From Burkholderia ambifaria (GTDB lineage Bacteria; Pseudomonadota; Gammaproteobacteria; Burkholderiales; Burkholderiaceae): DNA of 64,000 bases. Position 1 is the first letter of the stretch, and each line of letters begins with the position of its first letter. The translations under genes and the position numbers were made by a program. Below are positions 49,481-58,064 of the stretch, one piece after another. The notes beneath the pieces are model-generated. The model searched no databases and was not told the DNA's origin. It saw only the letters and a list, made by a program, of their open reading frames with translations. Where the stretch lies: the NCBI RefSeq assembly GCF_001443045.1, contig NZ_LKPJ01000030.1, forward strand, positions 28,796-92,795. Direction: 5' to 3'.

Positions 49481-50083
49481 ATGGCCAAGGTACTCGTTCT
49501 TTACTACTCGTCCTACGGGCACGTCGAAACGATGGCGCAGCACGTCGCGGAAGGCGCGAAATCGGTGCCCGGCGTCGAGGTCACGCTCAAGCGCGTGCCG
49601 GAAACCATCCCCGCCGACCAGGCGCAGGCCATCGGCGTCAAGGTCGACCAGGCCGCGCCCGTCGCGACGGTGGACGAGCTCGCGAGCTACGACGCGATCA
49701 TCTTCGGCACGCCGACCCGCTTCGGCAACATGGCCGGCCAGATGCGCACATTCCTCGACCAGACCGGCGGCCTGTGGATGAAGGGCGCGCTCGTCGGCAA
49801 GATCGGCAGCGTGTTCGCGTCGACCGGCACGCAGCACGGCGGCCAGGAAACGACCATCACGTCGTTCCACACGACGCTGCTGCACCACGGGATGGTGATC
49901 GTCGGCGTGCCGTACGCATGCAGCGGGCTCGTCAACATGAACGAGATCACGGGCGGCACGCCGTACGGCGCGACCACGCTCGCGGGCGCGGACGGCAGCC
50001 GTCAGCCGAGCGCGAACGAGCTCGACATCGCGCGCTACCAGGGCAAGCACGTCGCGGAACTGGCCGCCAAGCTCGCGTCGTAA
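49481..50083 (+). CDS. wrbA: NAD(P)H:quinone oxidoreductase, WrbA type
   Basis: A 200-residue flavodoxin-like protein. It begins A-K-V-L-V-L-Y-Y-S-S-Y-G-H-V-E-T-M-A (FMN phosphate loop), then F-G-T-P-T-R-F-G-N-M-A-G-Q-M-R-T-F-L-D and S-T-G-T-Q-H-G-G-Q-E-T-T, all characteristic of WrbA. It reduces quinones in two-electron steps, avoiding semiquinone radicals. The ribosome-binding site GGAG lies in front of the ATG. A strong terminator follows at 50163. Confidence 0.95.
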   Translation: MAKVLVLYYSSYGHVETMAQHVAEGAKSVPGVEVTLKRVPETIPADQAQAIGVKVDQAAPVATVDELASYDAIIFGTPTRFGNMAGQMRTFLDQTGGLWMKGALVGKIGSVFASTGTQHGGQETTITSFHTTLLHHGMVIVGVPYACSGLVNMNEITGGTPYGATTLAGADGSRQPSANELDIARYQGKHVAELAAKLAS

Positions 50084-50162
50084 CGCGGGTTGACGGGTTG
50101 CCGTGCGTCCCGGGAAGCCCGGGACCGCGGCGCGTGCCGCCTGCGCGGGACGCACGCGAACG

Positions 50163-50192
50163 AACGGCGCCGGTCGACCCGGCGCCGTTTTT
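50163..50192. terminator. Strong intrinsic terminator after wrbA
   Basis: Perfect 11-bp arms (aacggcgccgg, 50163-50173, and ccggcgccgtt, 50179-50189) with a 5-base loop followed by a T run (to 50192). It lies between convergent genes and probably ends both. Confidence 0.9.
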
Positions 50193-50212
50193 CGTTGCGC
50201 GAACGCCGGCCG

Positions 50213-50530
50213 TTACTGGCCCGATGCCGGCGCGGTCGGAGCAGGTGCCGGTGCCGCCTTCGTCGCGGGCGCCTTTTCCACCGCGTTCTGCGGATAGTTG
50301 CTCTGGTCGTTGGTCAGCCGGTAGCCGCTGCCCGTGCCGATCGCCTTCAGGTCCTTCGCGTGGCGCGCGCGTGCCGCCTTGCGGGCGGCCTTCTTCTGCG
50401 CCTTGTCGAGCTGCTTCTGCGTCGGTGCGGACGCCGGATCCTGCGCGTATGCCGCCGGCGCGGCGGTCAACAGCAGACCGAACGACGCCGTTACTGCCAC
50501 TGCCACCGAAACCACGCGAGACTTCGTCAT
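50213..50530 (-). CDS. Small secreted lysine/alanine-rich protein
   Basis: A 105-residue protein from the ATG at 50530 behind AAGGAGA. The signal peptide (V-A-V-A-V-T-A-S-F-G-L-L-L-T-A-A-P-A-A-Y-A-Q) is clear. The mature part has a basic helix (Q-L-D-K-A-Q-K-K-A-A-R-K-A-A-R-A-R-H-A-K), a short conserved-looking patch Y-R-L-T-N-D-Q-S-N-Y-P-Q-N, and a proline/alanine-rich tail. Small proteins of this kind are frequent in Burkholderia with no known function. Confidence 0.65.
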   Translation of the reverse strand: MTKSRVVSVAVAVTASFGLLLTAAPAAYAQDPASAPTQKQLDKAQKKAARKAARARHAKDLKAIGTGSGYRLTNDQSNYPQNAVEKAPATKAAPAPAPTAPASGQ

Positions 50531-50774
50531 GGCCGGATCTCCTTGTCGATTGTTGGTTGTGGGTCGAACGCCGGTACGCACGCGACGGACGTCGGCGTGC
50601 GACGACGGCGCCGATGCAACGTTAGCCGATCGCTGCGCAAATGTCCGTGCCGGTTCCTGAATTCTCCCGATAACGGCAACGATACGTGCGCAGCGGGCGC
50701 CCGGCCAGCCGGCGCGGCGCACGCGGCCATCAGGGAAACCGATAGCATCGCGCGCCGCCGACGCTCGGCACCGC

Positions 50775-51509
50775 TCAGATCCAGCGCGACAGCACCGGCA
50801 GCAGGATCGGCACGATGAATGCGGTCAGCACGCCGTTCAGCCCCATGCCGAGCCCGGCGAACGCGCCGGCCTCCTCGCTGACCTGGAACGCGCGCGCGGT
50901 GCCGATCCCGTGCGATGCGACGCCGAGCGCGAAACCGCGCACGGCCGGCTCCTCGATGCGCAGCGCGTTCAGGATCCCGCGTGCGCACACGGCGCCGAAG
51001 ATTCCCGTCGAGATCACCAGCACGGCGGTCAGCGACGGAATCCCGCCGATCTCCTGCGCGACGGCCATCGCGATCGGCGTGGTCGCGGATTTCGGCGCGA
51101 GCGACGCGATCGTCTGGTGCGACGCGCCGAACAGCGCAGCGATGCCGACCGCCGATACGATCGCGGTCAGCGAACCCGCCAGCAGCCCGACGAGCAGCGG
51201 CACCGCGGTACGCCGCAGCTTCGACCACTGGCGATACAGCGGCAGCGCCAGCGCGACGGTTGCCGGGCCGAGCAGGAAGTGAACGAACTGCGCCCCCTCG
51301 AAATACGTCGGATACGGCGTGTGCGTGATCGTCAGCAGCACGACGATCAGCGCGACCGCGATCAGCACCGGGTTCGCGAGCGGGTTGAAGCGCGCGCGTG
51401 CATAGACGGCCTGTGCGATCAGGTACGCGATCAGCGTGATCGTCAGGCCGAGCAGCGGGGTCGCGGCGAGATAGACCCAGATCGCGCCGAGTTTCGGGAA
51501 AGCCGTCAT
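50775..51509 (-). CDS. LrgB/CidB-family membrane protein
   Basis: A 244-residue membrane protein with about seven hydrophobic helices. Typical LrgB stretches are visible: F-L-L-G-P-A-T-V-A-L-A-L-P-L-Y, K-S-A-T-T-P-I-A-M, and G-V-A-S-H-G-I-G-T-A-R-A-F. Relatives control murein hydrolase export or act as glycolate/glycerate or pyruvate-type carriers. The start overlaps the LrgA/CidA-like gene by four bases. Confidence 0.88.
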   Translation of the reverse strand: MTAFPKLGAIWVYLAATPLLGLTITLIAYLIAQAVYARARFNPLANPVLIAVALIVVLLTITHTPYPTYFEGAQFVHFLLGPATVALALPLYRQWSKLRRTAVPLLVGLLAGSLTAIVSAVGIAALFGASHQTIASLAPKSATTPIAMAVAQEIGGIPSLTAVLVISTGIFGAVCARGILNALRIEEPAVRGFALGVASHGIGTARAFQVSEEAGAFAGLGMGLNGVLTAFIVPILLPVLSRWI

Positions 51510-51877
51510 TGCGTGCCCTCCGCCGTGCCATCCGCGCGCCGCTGGCGGCGCAGCAACGCGCGCGTGACGAGCGCGGTCACGGCGATCGCGAGCGACGTGC
51601 TCACCGCGAGCGCGACGACAACCGCAACCGCATCGCCGCGCACGCGGTCGGCCGACACCATGATGCCGACGCCGGCCGGCACGAACAGCAGCGACAGATG
51701 GCGCAGCAGCTCTAGCGCGGTCGGTTCGATCGCGTCGGCCACCTGCGGGCGCAGCATCACGAAGCCGAACAGCAGCAGCATGCCGATCACGGGGCCCGGC
51801 ACCGGCAGGCCGAACAGATAGGACACCCCTTCCCCGAGACACTGGAAGGTCAGCAAGACCGCGAACGCCTGCAGCAT
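51506..51877 (-). CDS. LrgA/CidA-family holin-like protein
   Basis: A 123-residue membrane protein with four helices and the LrgA core: L-F-G-L-P-V-P-G-P-V-I-G-M-L-L-L-F and L-S-L-L-F-V-P-A-G-V-G-I-M-V. It forms a two-gene operon with the LrgB-like gene through a four-base overlap. CidA/LrgA-type proteins behave like holins and anti-holins in cell-wall turnover and overflow metabolism. No adjacent regulator gene was seen. Confidence 0.88.
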   Translation of the reverse strand: MLQAFAVLLTFQCLGEGVSYLFGLPVPGPVIGMLLLFGFVMLRPQVADAIEPTALELLRHLSLLFVPAGVGIMVSADRVRGDAVAVVVALAVSTSLAIAVTALVTRALLRRQRRADGTAEGTQ

Positions 51878-52153
51878 GAACCGCTTCTCCCGAACGTGGC
51901 CGCGCTACCGTGCAGCCGCGCGGCCGATGGGCCGGCGGCATGCGACGCCGGCGTGGACGATACGCGCGATCGTACCAACAATGGCGGCAGCCGGTCGCGA
52001 ACGTGCCATCGCACGATCGCGATTCGAGCGGCCGAGCCGGGCGGGCGGGCGGTGTCGCGTTTCGTCACGCCTGTCGTTCGCATGCAAAACGGCGGGCACA
52101 AGCCCGCCGCTTCGTCGTTCGCCTTCGAGCGCGTTCGAATGCGACCCGCAGAC

Positions 52154-53188
52154 TTACTTCAGCCGCGTCGCGATTTCGTTCGCCATCGCCTTCATCGCGG
52201 CCTTCGTCGGCGCGTCCTCGGCCAGCGCGTTCAACAGACCGAAATCATGAATCGTGCCGTCATAACGCGTGGTCGTTGCATCGACGCCTGCCGCGTCGAG
52301 CTTGCGGCCGTACGCTTCGCCTTCGTCGCGCAACACGTCGAACTGCGCGACCTGGATCAGCGCGGGCGGCAATCCCTTCAACTGCGCGGTGGTAGCACGC
52401 AGCGGCGACGCGTAGATCTCGTTGCGTTGCGCTTCGTTCTTCGTATAGGCGTCCCAGAACCACTTCATCATCGGCCGCGTCAGGAAGTGCCCCTGCTGAA
52501 ATGCGTTGTACGAGCCCGTGTTGAAGTTGTGGTCCGTGACCGGCCACAAGAGGCCCTGGAAGCGAATCGCGGGGCCGCCCTTGTCCTTCGCCATCAGCGC
52601 CACGACCGCCGCCATGTTCCCGCCGACGCTGTTGCCGACCACCGCGAGGCGGCTGCCGTCGACACCGATTTCCGCACCATGCGCGGCGACCCACTTCGTC
52701 GCCGCATAGGCCTGGTTGATCGCGACCGGGTAATGCGCTTCCGGCGACGGCGTGTAGTTCACGAACACCGCGACGGCACCCGACTGCACGACGAGATCGC
52801 GCACGAGACGTTCATGCGTCGGGAAGTCGCCGAGAATCCAGCCGCCTCCGTGGAAGAACATGAACACCGGCAACGTTCCCGTCGCGCCCTGCGGGCGGAC
52901 GATCATGACCGGCACCGACAAGCCGTCCTGTTCGATCGTGCGGTTCGACACGTCGATACCGGACAAATCGACCTTCGCACCGTTCTGCGCGTCGACCAGC
53001 ACCTGGCGCGCCTTCGCGGGGCTCAGCGTTTCGAGGCCGGGACCCTTCTGACCGTTCAGCGCGGCGAGGAACCCGCTCGTCGCCGCATCGGGCCGAACGG
53101 CTTCGGCACCGGCGGCAAATGCGGCGGACGCGGTGGACAACGCGGCTGCAACGGCGGCGGCGACCAACAGCGGCTTGACGATCTTCAT
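52154..53188 (-). CDS. Secreted alpha/beta hydrolase (HSL-type esterase)
   Basis: A 344-residue protein from the ATG at 53188. A signal peptide ends A-S-A-A-F-A. The oxyanion-hole motif H-G-G-G-W is followed by the nucleophile elbow G-N-S-V-G-G, then D-V-L-R-D-E-G and I-H-D-F for the remaining catalytic acid/base. This is the hormone-sensitive-lipase (GDXG) class. It is co-oriented with, and 56 bases after, the Ohr gene, so the two probably share the TetR-controlled promoter. The natural ester substrate is unknown. Confidence 0.88.
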   Translation of the reverse strand: MKIVKPLLVAAAVAAALSTASAAFAAGAEAVRPDAATSGFLAALNGQKGPGLETLSPAKARQVLVDAQNGAKVDLSGIDVSNRTIEQDGLSVPVMIVRPQGATGTLPVFMFFHGGGWILGDFPTHERLVRDLVVQSGAVAVFVNYTPSPEAHYPVAINQAYAATKWVAAHGAEIGVDGSRLAVVGNSVGGNMAAVVALMAKDKGGPAIRFQGLLWPVTDHNFNTGSYNAFQQGHFLTRPMMKWFWDAYTKNEAQRNEIYASPLRATTAQLKGLPPALIQVAQFDVLRDEGEAYGRKLDAAGVDATTTRYDGTIHDFGLLNALAEDAPTKAAMKAMANEIATRLK

Positions 53189-53244
53189 GATGCAACTCCT
53201 TGGCTTGAACGTTGAATGGCGATGAATGGCTGCGGTGCGTGCGA

Positions 53245-53670
53245 TCAGACGAGCGTCAGCGTGACGTCGATGTTGCCGCGCGTCGCGTTCGAGTACGGGC
53301 AGACGATGTGCGCGCGGTCGATCAGCGTTTGCGCGATATCGCGGTCGAGGCCCGGCAGCGATATCTTCAGTTCGACTTCGATGCCGAAGCCGTTCGGGAT
53401 CGCGCCGATGCCGACGCTGCCTTCGATCGCGGCGTCCGCAGGGATCGCGATCTTGTCGCGGGCCGCGACGAACTTCATCGCGCCGATGAAGCACGCGCTG
53501 TAGCCGGCCGCGAACAGTTGCTCGGGGTTCGCGCCGGCACCGCCCGCGCCGCCGAGTTCGCGCGGCGTGGTCAGCTTCAGTTCGAGACCGCTTTCGGGCA
53601 CCGTGGCACGGCCGTCACGGCCACCCGTGGCTTTTGCATGAGCGCGGTACAGCACTTTTTCGATCGACAT
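53245..53670 (-). CDS. Organic hydroperoxide resistance protein (Ohr/OsmC family)
   Basis: A 141-residue protein. The two redox-active cysteines are in Y-S-A-C-F-I-G-A and H-I-V-C-P-Y-S-N, the Ohr arrangement, and the N-terminus Y-R-A-H-A-K-A-T-G-G-R-D-G is family-typical. It reduces organic hydroperoxides with lipoylated partners. Ohr genes are normally controlled by OhrR (MarR family); here two copies of a TetR-type operator lie in its promoter and a TetR gene lies immediately upstream. Confidence 0.93.
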   Translation of the reverse strand: MSIEKVLYRAHAKATGGRDGRATVPESGLELKLTTPRELGGAGGAGANPEQLFAAGYSACFIGAMKFVAARDKIAIPADAAIEGSVGIGAIPNGFGIEVELKISLPGLDRDIAQTLIDRAHIVCPYSNATRGNIDVTLTLV

Positions 53671-53760
53671 GACAGACTCCTTTTCAACGATGAGTGAGTG
53701 AAACAGCTTTCCAATCGGGGATCGCGCGCTGACGGATTTGCCGCGGCCGTCACGCTTGTT

Positions 53761-53780
53761 TATCTACTCATAGATAGATA
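53761..53780 (-). promoter_or_regulatory. TetR-type operator copy 1 (ohr promoter)
   Basis: TATCTACTCATAGATAGATA is one of three related 20-mers with consensus TATCTACTNNTAGNTAGATA. It lies within 9-bp perfect outer arms (gtttatcta, 53758-53766, and tagataaac, 53775-53783), 90-110 bases upstream of the ohr start. Confidence 0.65.
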
Positions 53781-53828
53781 AACATCCCCAAAAAAACGCG
53801 GTGGCCAAATCCATCCGCTCCAGTCATC

Positions 53829-53848
53829 TATCTACTCCCAGATAGATG
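53829..53848 (-). promoter_or_regulatory. TetR-type operator copy 2 (ohr promoter)
   Basis: TATCTACTCCCAGATAGATG matches copy 1 at 17 of 20 positions. Its surroundings form perfect 9-bp arms (catctatct, 53825-53833, and agatagatg, 53840-53848). The start is 68 bases from copy 1, close to six to seven helical turns. Confidence 0.65.
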
Positions 53849-53897
53849 GCGAATCCCAACAAAAGGCGGCGAACCGCCTGACCGCCTGCCGCGCCCC

Positions 53898-54464
53898 TCA
53901 GGAGCGGGTTTTCCAGACGGCCTCGACATCCTCGAGACGCGCCCGCGTGTGAAACAGCCGACTCGCCAGCACGCTGCCCTGGAACGCCGCGTACAACGTG
54001 CGCGCGGCCGTTTCGGGCTTGCCGCTGAACTGCAGCGTGCCTTCCTTCGCGCCCTGCGCCAGCAATTCGGCGAGCCAGTTCTCGTTGGCCTTGAAGAACC
54101 CCTGCACGGCCTGCCGCACGTTCTCCGGCAACGATTCGATATCGGCCGCCAGCATTCCGCACAGGCAGATCTGGTTGCCGTCGCCGAGCGTTCGGCCGAA
54201 CAGCTTCGTGTACAGGCTCAGCTTCACGTCCGCCGGCAACGCCGGATCGATCGCCCGCATGGCCGCGAGGACGTCGTCGCTGTAAGCCGCTACGGCTTCC
54301 AGCACGAGGTCGTCCTTCGACGGGAAGTAGTAGTGGATGCTCGACGTCTTCACGCCCACCAGGTCGGACAGGTCTCGATAGCTGAAGCCGTTGTAACCGC
54401 GCAGCATCATCAGCGTGATCGCGTGGTCGAGAATCTGTTCGCGGACGGTCGGTTTCGTTTCCAT
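53898..54464 (-). CDS. TetR-family regulator of the ohr-esterase operon
   Basis: A 188-residue regulator from the ATG at 54464. The helix-turn-helix is L-M-M-L-R-G-Y-N-G-F-S-Y-R-D-L-S-D-L-V-G-V-K-T-S-S-I-H-Y-Y-F-P-S-K, followed by a helical ligand domain with cysteines (Q-I-C-L-C-G-M-L) that could sense oxidants, as in other redox TetR proteins. The start lies 12 bases after an operator copy, so it is autoregulated (inferred). It ends 49 bases before the operator-bearing ohr promoter on the same strand. Confidence 0.9.
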   Translation of the reverse strand: METKPTVREQILDHAITLMMLRGYNGFSYRDLSDLVGVKTSSIHYYFPSKDDLVLEAVAAYSDDVLAAMRAIDPALPADVKLSLYTKLFGRTLGDGNQICLCGMLAADIESLPENVRQAVQGFFKANENWLAELLAQGAKEGTLQFSGKPETAARTLYAAFQGSVLASRLFHTRARLEDVEAVWKTRS

Positions 54465-54475
54465 GGATCGAACTT

Positions 54476-54495
54476 TATCTACTAGTAGGTAGATA
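54476..54495 (-). promoter_or_regulatory. TetR-type operator copy 3 (tetR promoter)
   Basis: TATCTACTAGTAGGTAGATA matches copy 1 at 17 of 20 positions with perfect 7-bp arms (tatctac and gtagata). It ends 12 bases upstream of the TetR start codon, where a bound repressor would block transcription of its own gene. Confidence 0.7.
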
Positions 54496-54667
54496 GTCAA
54501 GATATTTTTATGGCGCGCGATGACAACTCGGGCAACCCCAGGTGTCGCCACCGCTTACAACCGGCCTGCAGCCCAAACGGATCAATGCGACACTCGCAGC
54601 CGGGCGACGCGACCGCAACGCGATCGCCATCCGAGCATCTGATCGGATCGCACAAGGAGAAAGATCA

Positions 54668-56521
54668 ATGTTTTCGTGGTTTGAACGGCGTTTGCCGACA
54701 TTCCCGCTCGAGGATCCCGTCACGCCGCCGAAGGGATTCTTCACGTTCGTCTGGGCGTGCACGAAGGGCGCGCGCAACTGGATCCTGCTGATCGCGCTGA
54801 CATCGGCCGCGCTCGCCGCGTATGAGGCCGCGCTGTTCGCGATGATGGGGCGCGTGGTCGACTGGCTGTCGTCGGCGACGCCGGCCGACTTCGGCGGCCG
54901 CCATTTCGGCACGCTTGCCGGCTTCGCGGCGATCCTCGCGGGCAGCGCGCTGCTGATCGGGCTGCATACGATGGTCAAGCACCAGGTGCTCGCGATCAAC
55001 TTCCCGATGCGGCTGCGCTGGCTGTTTCACCGGCTGATGCTCGACCAGAGCCTGTCGTTCTACGCGAACGAGTTCGCGGGCCGCGTGACGACCAAGATCA
55101 TGCAGACCGCGCTCGCGGTGCGCGACGCGCTGTTCATGTCGGTCGACGTCGTGATCGGCGTCGCCGCGTACCTGATCGGCATTCTCGCGCTGGCGGCCAG
55201 CTTCGATTGGCGGCTGATGATTCCGCTCGTGCTGTGGGCGCTCGGCTACGGGGCCGCCTGTGCGTTCTTCGTGCCGCGCCTGGGGCGCGTCGGCAGCCAG
55301 CAGGCGGACGCCCGCGCGCTGATGACGGGCCGCATCACCGACGCCTATTCGAACATCACGACCGTGAAGCTGTTCTCGCACACGCGCCGGGAAGCCGATC
55401 ACGCACGGCGCGCGATGGAGGCGTTCAAGGCGACCGGCGATGCGCAGATGCGGCTCGTCAGCGCGTTCGAGATCGTCAACCACCTGCTGTCGACGCTGCT
55501 GCTGGTCGGCTCGACCGGCCTCGCGCTCTACCTGTGGATGCACGGCGAGGCGAGCGCGGGCGTGGTCGCAGCCGTGATCGCGATGGCGTTGCGCCTGTCG
55601 AGTTATTCGCACTGGATCATGTGGGAGATGACCGAGCTGTTCGAGAACGTCGGCACGATCCAGGACGGCATCAACACGCTGACGAAGGTGCGCAGCGTGA
55701 CTGACGCGCCCGACGCGAACGCGCTCGCCGTGCAACGCGGCGGCATCGTGTTCGACAACGTGCGTTTCGCGCACGAGGACAACGACACGCCGGTGTTCGA
55801 CGGGCTGAACCTGACGATCCGGCCGGGCGAGCGGATCGGCCTGATCGGCCGCTCGGGCGCCGGCAAGTCGACGCTCGTGAACCTGCTGCTGCGCTTCTAC
55901 GACGTCGACGGCGGCGCGGTCCGGATCGACGGGCAGGACATCGCGCACGTGACGCAGGACAGCCTGCGCGCCGCGATCGGGATGGTCACGCAGGATACGT
56001 CGCTGCTGCACCGGACAATGCGCGAAAACATCCTGTACGGCCGCCCCGACGCGACCGAGCGCGAGATGCACGATGCGGCCGTGCGCGCGGAAGCGTCCGA
56101 CTTCATCGACCGGCTGCGCGACCGGCACGGGCGTAGCGGCTACGACGTCGAGGTCGGCGAGCGCGGCGTGAAGCTGTCGGGCGGCCAGCGGCAGCGCGTC
56201 GCGATCGCGCGCGTGATGCTCAAGGACGCGCCGATCCTCGTGCTCGACGAGGCGACCAGTGCGCTCGACTCCGAGGTCGAAGTGGCGATCCAGCGCAGCC
56301 TCGACAGCCTGATGAGCGGCAAGACGGTGATCGCGATCGCGCACCGGCTGTCGACAATCGCGGCGATGGACCGGCTGATCGTGCTCGACGAAGGGCGCAT
56401 CGTCGAGGAAGGCACGCACGCCGAACTACTGCAGGCAGGTGGCATCTATGCGGCGCTGTGGGCGCACCAGAGCGGCGGGTTCCTCGGCGAGACGGCGGAT
56501 GCCGAGGGCGCGGCGCAGTAA
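54668..56521 (+). CDS. ABC transporter, exporter type (membrane domain fused to ATPase)
   Basis: A 617-residue half-transporter from the ATG at 54668, behind AAGGAGAAA. The N-terminal ~330 residues are a six-helix ABC exporter domain (R-I-T-D-A-Y-S-N-I-T-T-V-K-L-F-S-H in the coupling region). The C-terminal ATPase has Walker A I-G-R-S-G-A-G-K-S-T-L, signature L-S-G-G-Q-R-Q-R-V-A-I-A-R, Walker B I-L-V-L-D-E-A-T-S-A-L-D, and the H-loop I-A-H-R-L-S-T-I-A. It should work as a homodimer. Relatives include the lipid- and multidrug-type exporters (MsbA/YheI/Atm1-like); the substrate is not evident. It diverges from the TetR gene with 203 bases between them. Confidence 0.92.
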   Translation: MFSWFERRLPTFPLEDPVTPPKGFFTFVWACTKGARNWILLIALTSAALAAYEAALFAMMGRVVDWLSSATPADFGGRHFGTLAGFAAILAGSALLIGLHTMVKHQVLAINFPMRLRWLFHRLMLDQSLSFYANEFAGRVTTKIMQTALAVRDALFMSVDVVIGVAAYLIGILALAASFDWRLMIPLVLWALGYGAACAFFVPRLGRVGSQQADARALMTGRITDAYSNITTVKLFSHTRREADHARRAMEAFKATGDAQMRLVSAFEIVNHLLSTLLLVGSTGLALYLWMHGEASAGVVAAVIAMALRLSSYSHWIMWEMTELFENVGTIQDGINTLTKVRSVTDAPDANALAVQRGGIVFDNVRFAHEDNDTPVFDGLNLTIRPGERIGLIGRSGAGKSTLVNLLLRFYDVDGGAVRIDGQDIAHVTQDSLRAAIGMVTQDTSLLHRTMRENILYGRPDATEREMHDAAVRAEASDFIDRLRDRHGRSGYDVEVGERGVKLSGGQRQRVAIARVMLKDAPILVLDEATSALDSEVEVAIQRSLDSLMSGKTVIAIAHRLSTIAAMDRLIVLDEGRIVEEGTHAELLQAGGIYAALWAHQSGGFLGETADAEGAAQ

Positions 56522-57032
56522 CGAGCGCCAACGTTTCGGGCATTCGCGCGCGCGGATGCCCGACGCTGCTTCTCGTCACGCTGGTTGCTTGCGCAACGAT
56601 ACGGCAGTCGCTTCATAACGATTCGCCCGACTGGAAACCGGCACGCTGGAGGAACTGGAAATTCCTATAGTTATCCCATCCTTTCCAGCGACGGATGAAA
56701 TTGTTCTACATCACGAATCGGACGGAAAAGCTCCGTTGCGCCCGGAATCGTGAAAATTGCACGACCGAATCGATTCGGAATGCTCGTAGACCTCACCAAG
56801 CATCGAACGGCCGGCCTTCGACACCGCGCCAAGCGACTTCGTCGGTCTCCGACACGATGACGCGCGCCGATTCGATCGCGACGCGGCGAATCTCGGCCGA
56901 GTCGGCCCGCATGCCCCGCGCGCGATGTACGGCGCGACATTCGACGATTTCATCGACGGCAACGCCACCATCGCGCCCTCGAATCCGCACCGGCAGGCGA
57001 TCGGCTGCGCGCGGCGCGCCGAACTCGAGGGC
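56522..57032. other. Intergenic region with a possible gene remnant
   Basis: About 510 bases between the ABC exporter and the alcohol dehydrogenase stop. The left half is unremarkable. The right half includes a frame described separately at 56793-56990. No promoter or terminator stands out. Confidence 0.4.
56793..56990 (-). pseudogene. Possible coding remnant of unknown origin
   Basis: A 65-residue frame whose second half (S-A-E-I-R-R-V-A-I-E-S-A-R-V-I-V-S-E-T-D) then E-V-A-W-R-G-V-E-G-R-P-F-D-A-W) reads like protein rather than the arginine-rich noise around it. No family is recognised and there is no ribosome-binding site. It may be the tail of a lost gene of the adjoining sugar cluster. 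Support is composition only. Confidence 0.25.
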
Positions 57033-58043
57033 TCAACATTCGACGAGCGCTTTCACGACGGTCTGCCCCGCCTCCAGCAGACGTGGAAACGCGTCCGGCA
57101 CGTCCTCGAGCCGCATCCGGTGCGTGTTCAGCGCGCGGTCGGGAATGCGCCCGGCGCGCATGGCGTCGAGCACCGTCGCGAAATCCTCGGCCGTGGCATT
57201 GCGGCTCGCGAGCAACGTGGTTTCCCGCTTGTGGAATTCGGGATCCGAAAACGCGACGTGCCCGCGCACGATCGAGATCAACGTGTATTTGCCGCCGTGC
57301 GCGACGAATTCGAAACCGCGATTCATTGCATCGAGGTTGCCCGTCGCGTCGAACACCGCATCGAAATACTCGCCGTTCGTCAACGACGCGAGGCGCGCCG
57401 CGTCGTCCGCCCCCGCCTCCACCGCCGCATCGACAGCGAGATGCTGCCGGCAAAACGCCAGACGGTCGGCCCGCGTGTCGAGGCATGTGACGTCGGCGCC
57501 GCGCAGCTTCGCGAAGATCATCGTGGCCATGCCGATCGGCCCGGCGCCGACGACCAGCGCCCGCTGCCCGGCACGGACGTCCGCGCGCCGCACCGCGTGC
57601 GCGCCGATCGCGAGGAATTCCAGCATCGCCGCCTGGTCGAGCGAAATGCCGTCGGCCTTGTACACGAACCGCGCGGGCACGCTGAGGTATTCGGCCAGCG
57701 CGCCGTCGCGATGCACGCCGAGCACCTTGATGTTCACGCAGCAGTTCGTGTTGCCGTGGCGGCATGCCACGCAGTGTCCGCACGACAGATACGGCATCAC
57801 GTACACCGCGTCTCCGGCGCCGAGCCCCGACCCGGGCTCCGCCTCGACCACGACGGCGGACAGTTCATGACCCATCACGCGCGGATAGTCGAGATATGGC
57901 TGGTTGCCGGTGAAGATGTGCAGGTCGGTGCCGCAGATGCCGACGCGTTGGACGCGCAACAATACTTCGCCGCTGCCGCGCACGGGCACGTCGCGCTGCT
58001 GCACGCGCAGCACGCCGGGGGATTCGCAAATCACGCTGAGCAT
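57033..58043 (-). CDS. Zinc-dependent alcohol dehydrogenase
   Basis: A 336-residue medium-chain dehydrogenase. Catalytic zinc ligands appear in C-G-T-D-L-H-I and G-H-E-L; structural zinc cysteines in C-G-H-C-V-A-C-R-H-G-N-T-N-C-C; and the cofactor loop in V-V-G-A-G-P-I-G-M. It acts on a sugar, polyol or sugar acid, NAD(P)-dependent. It starts 21 bases after the lactonase-like gene stop, making it the last gene of the sugar transport/catabolism operon. Confidence 0.88.
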   Translation of the reverse strand: MLSVICESPGVLRVQQRDVPVRGSGEVLLRVQRVGICGTDLHIFTGNQPYLDYPRVMGHELSAVVVEAEPGSGLGAGDAVYVMPYLSCGHCVACRHGNTNCCVNIKVLGVHRDGALAEYLSVPARFVYKADGISLDQAAMLEFLAIGAHAVRRADVRAGQRALVVGAGPIGMATMIFAKLRGADVTCLDTRADRLAFCRQHLAVDAAVEAGADDAARLASLTNGEYFDAVFDATGNLDAMNRGFEFVAHGGKYTLISIVRGHVAFSDPEFHKRETTLLASRNATAEDFATVLDAMRAGRIPDRALNTHRMRLEDVPDAFPRLLEAGQTVVKALVEC

Positions 58044-58064
58044 GTCGGATTCCTTTCGATCGGG

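Noticed and set aside
54665..56419. A 584-codon minus-strand open frame opposite the ABC exporter
   Set aside because: Composition is Arg/Asp/His-rich and lacks motifs; the plus-strand exporter in the same place has all expected ABC motifs.
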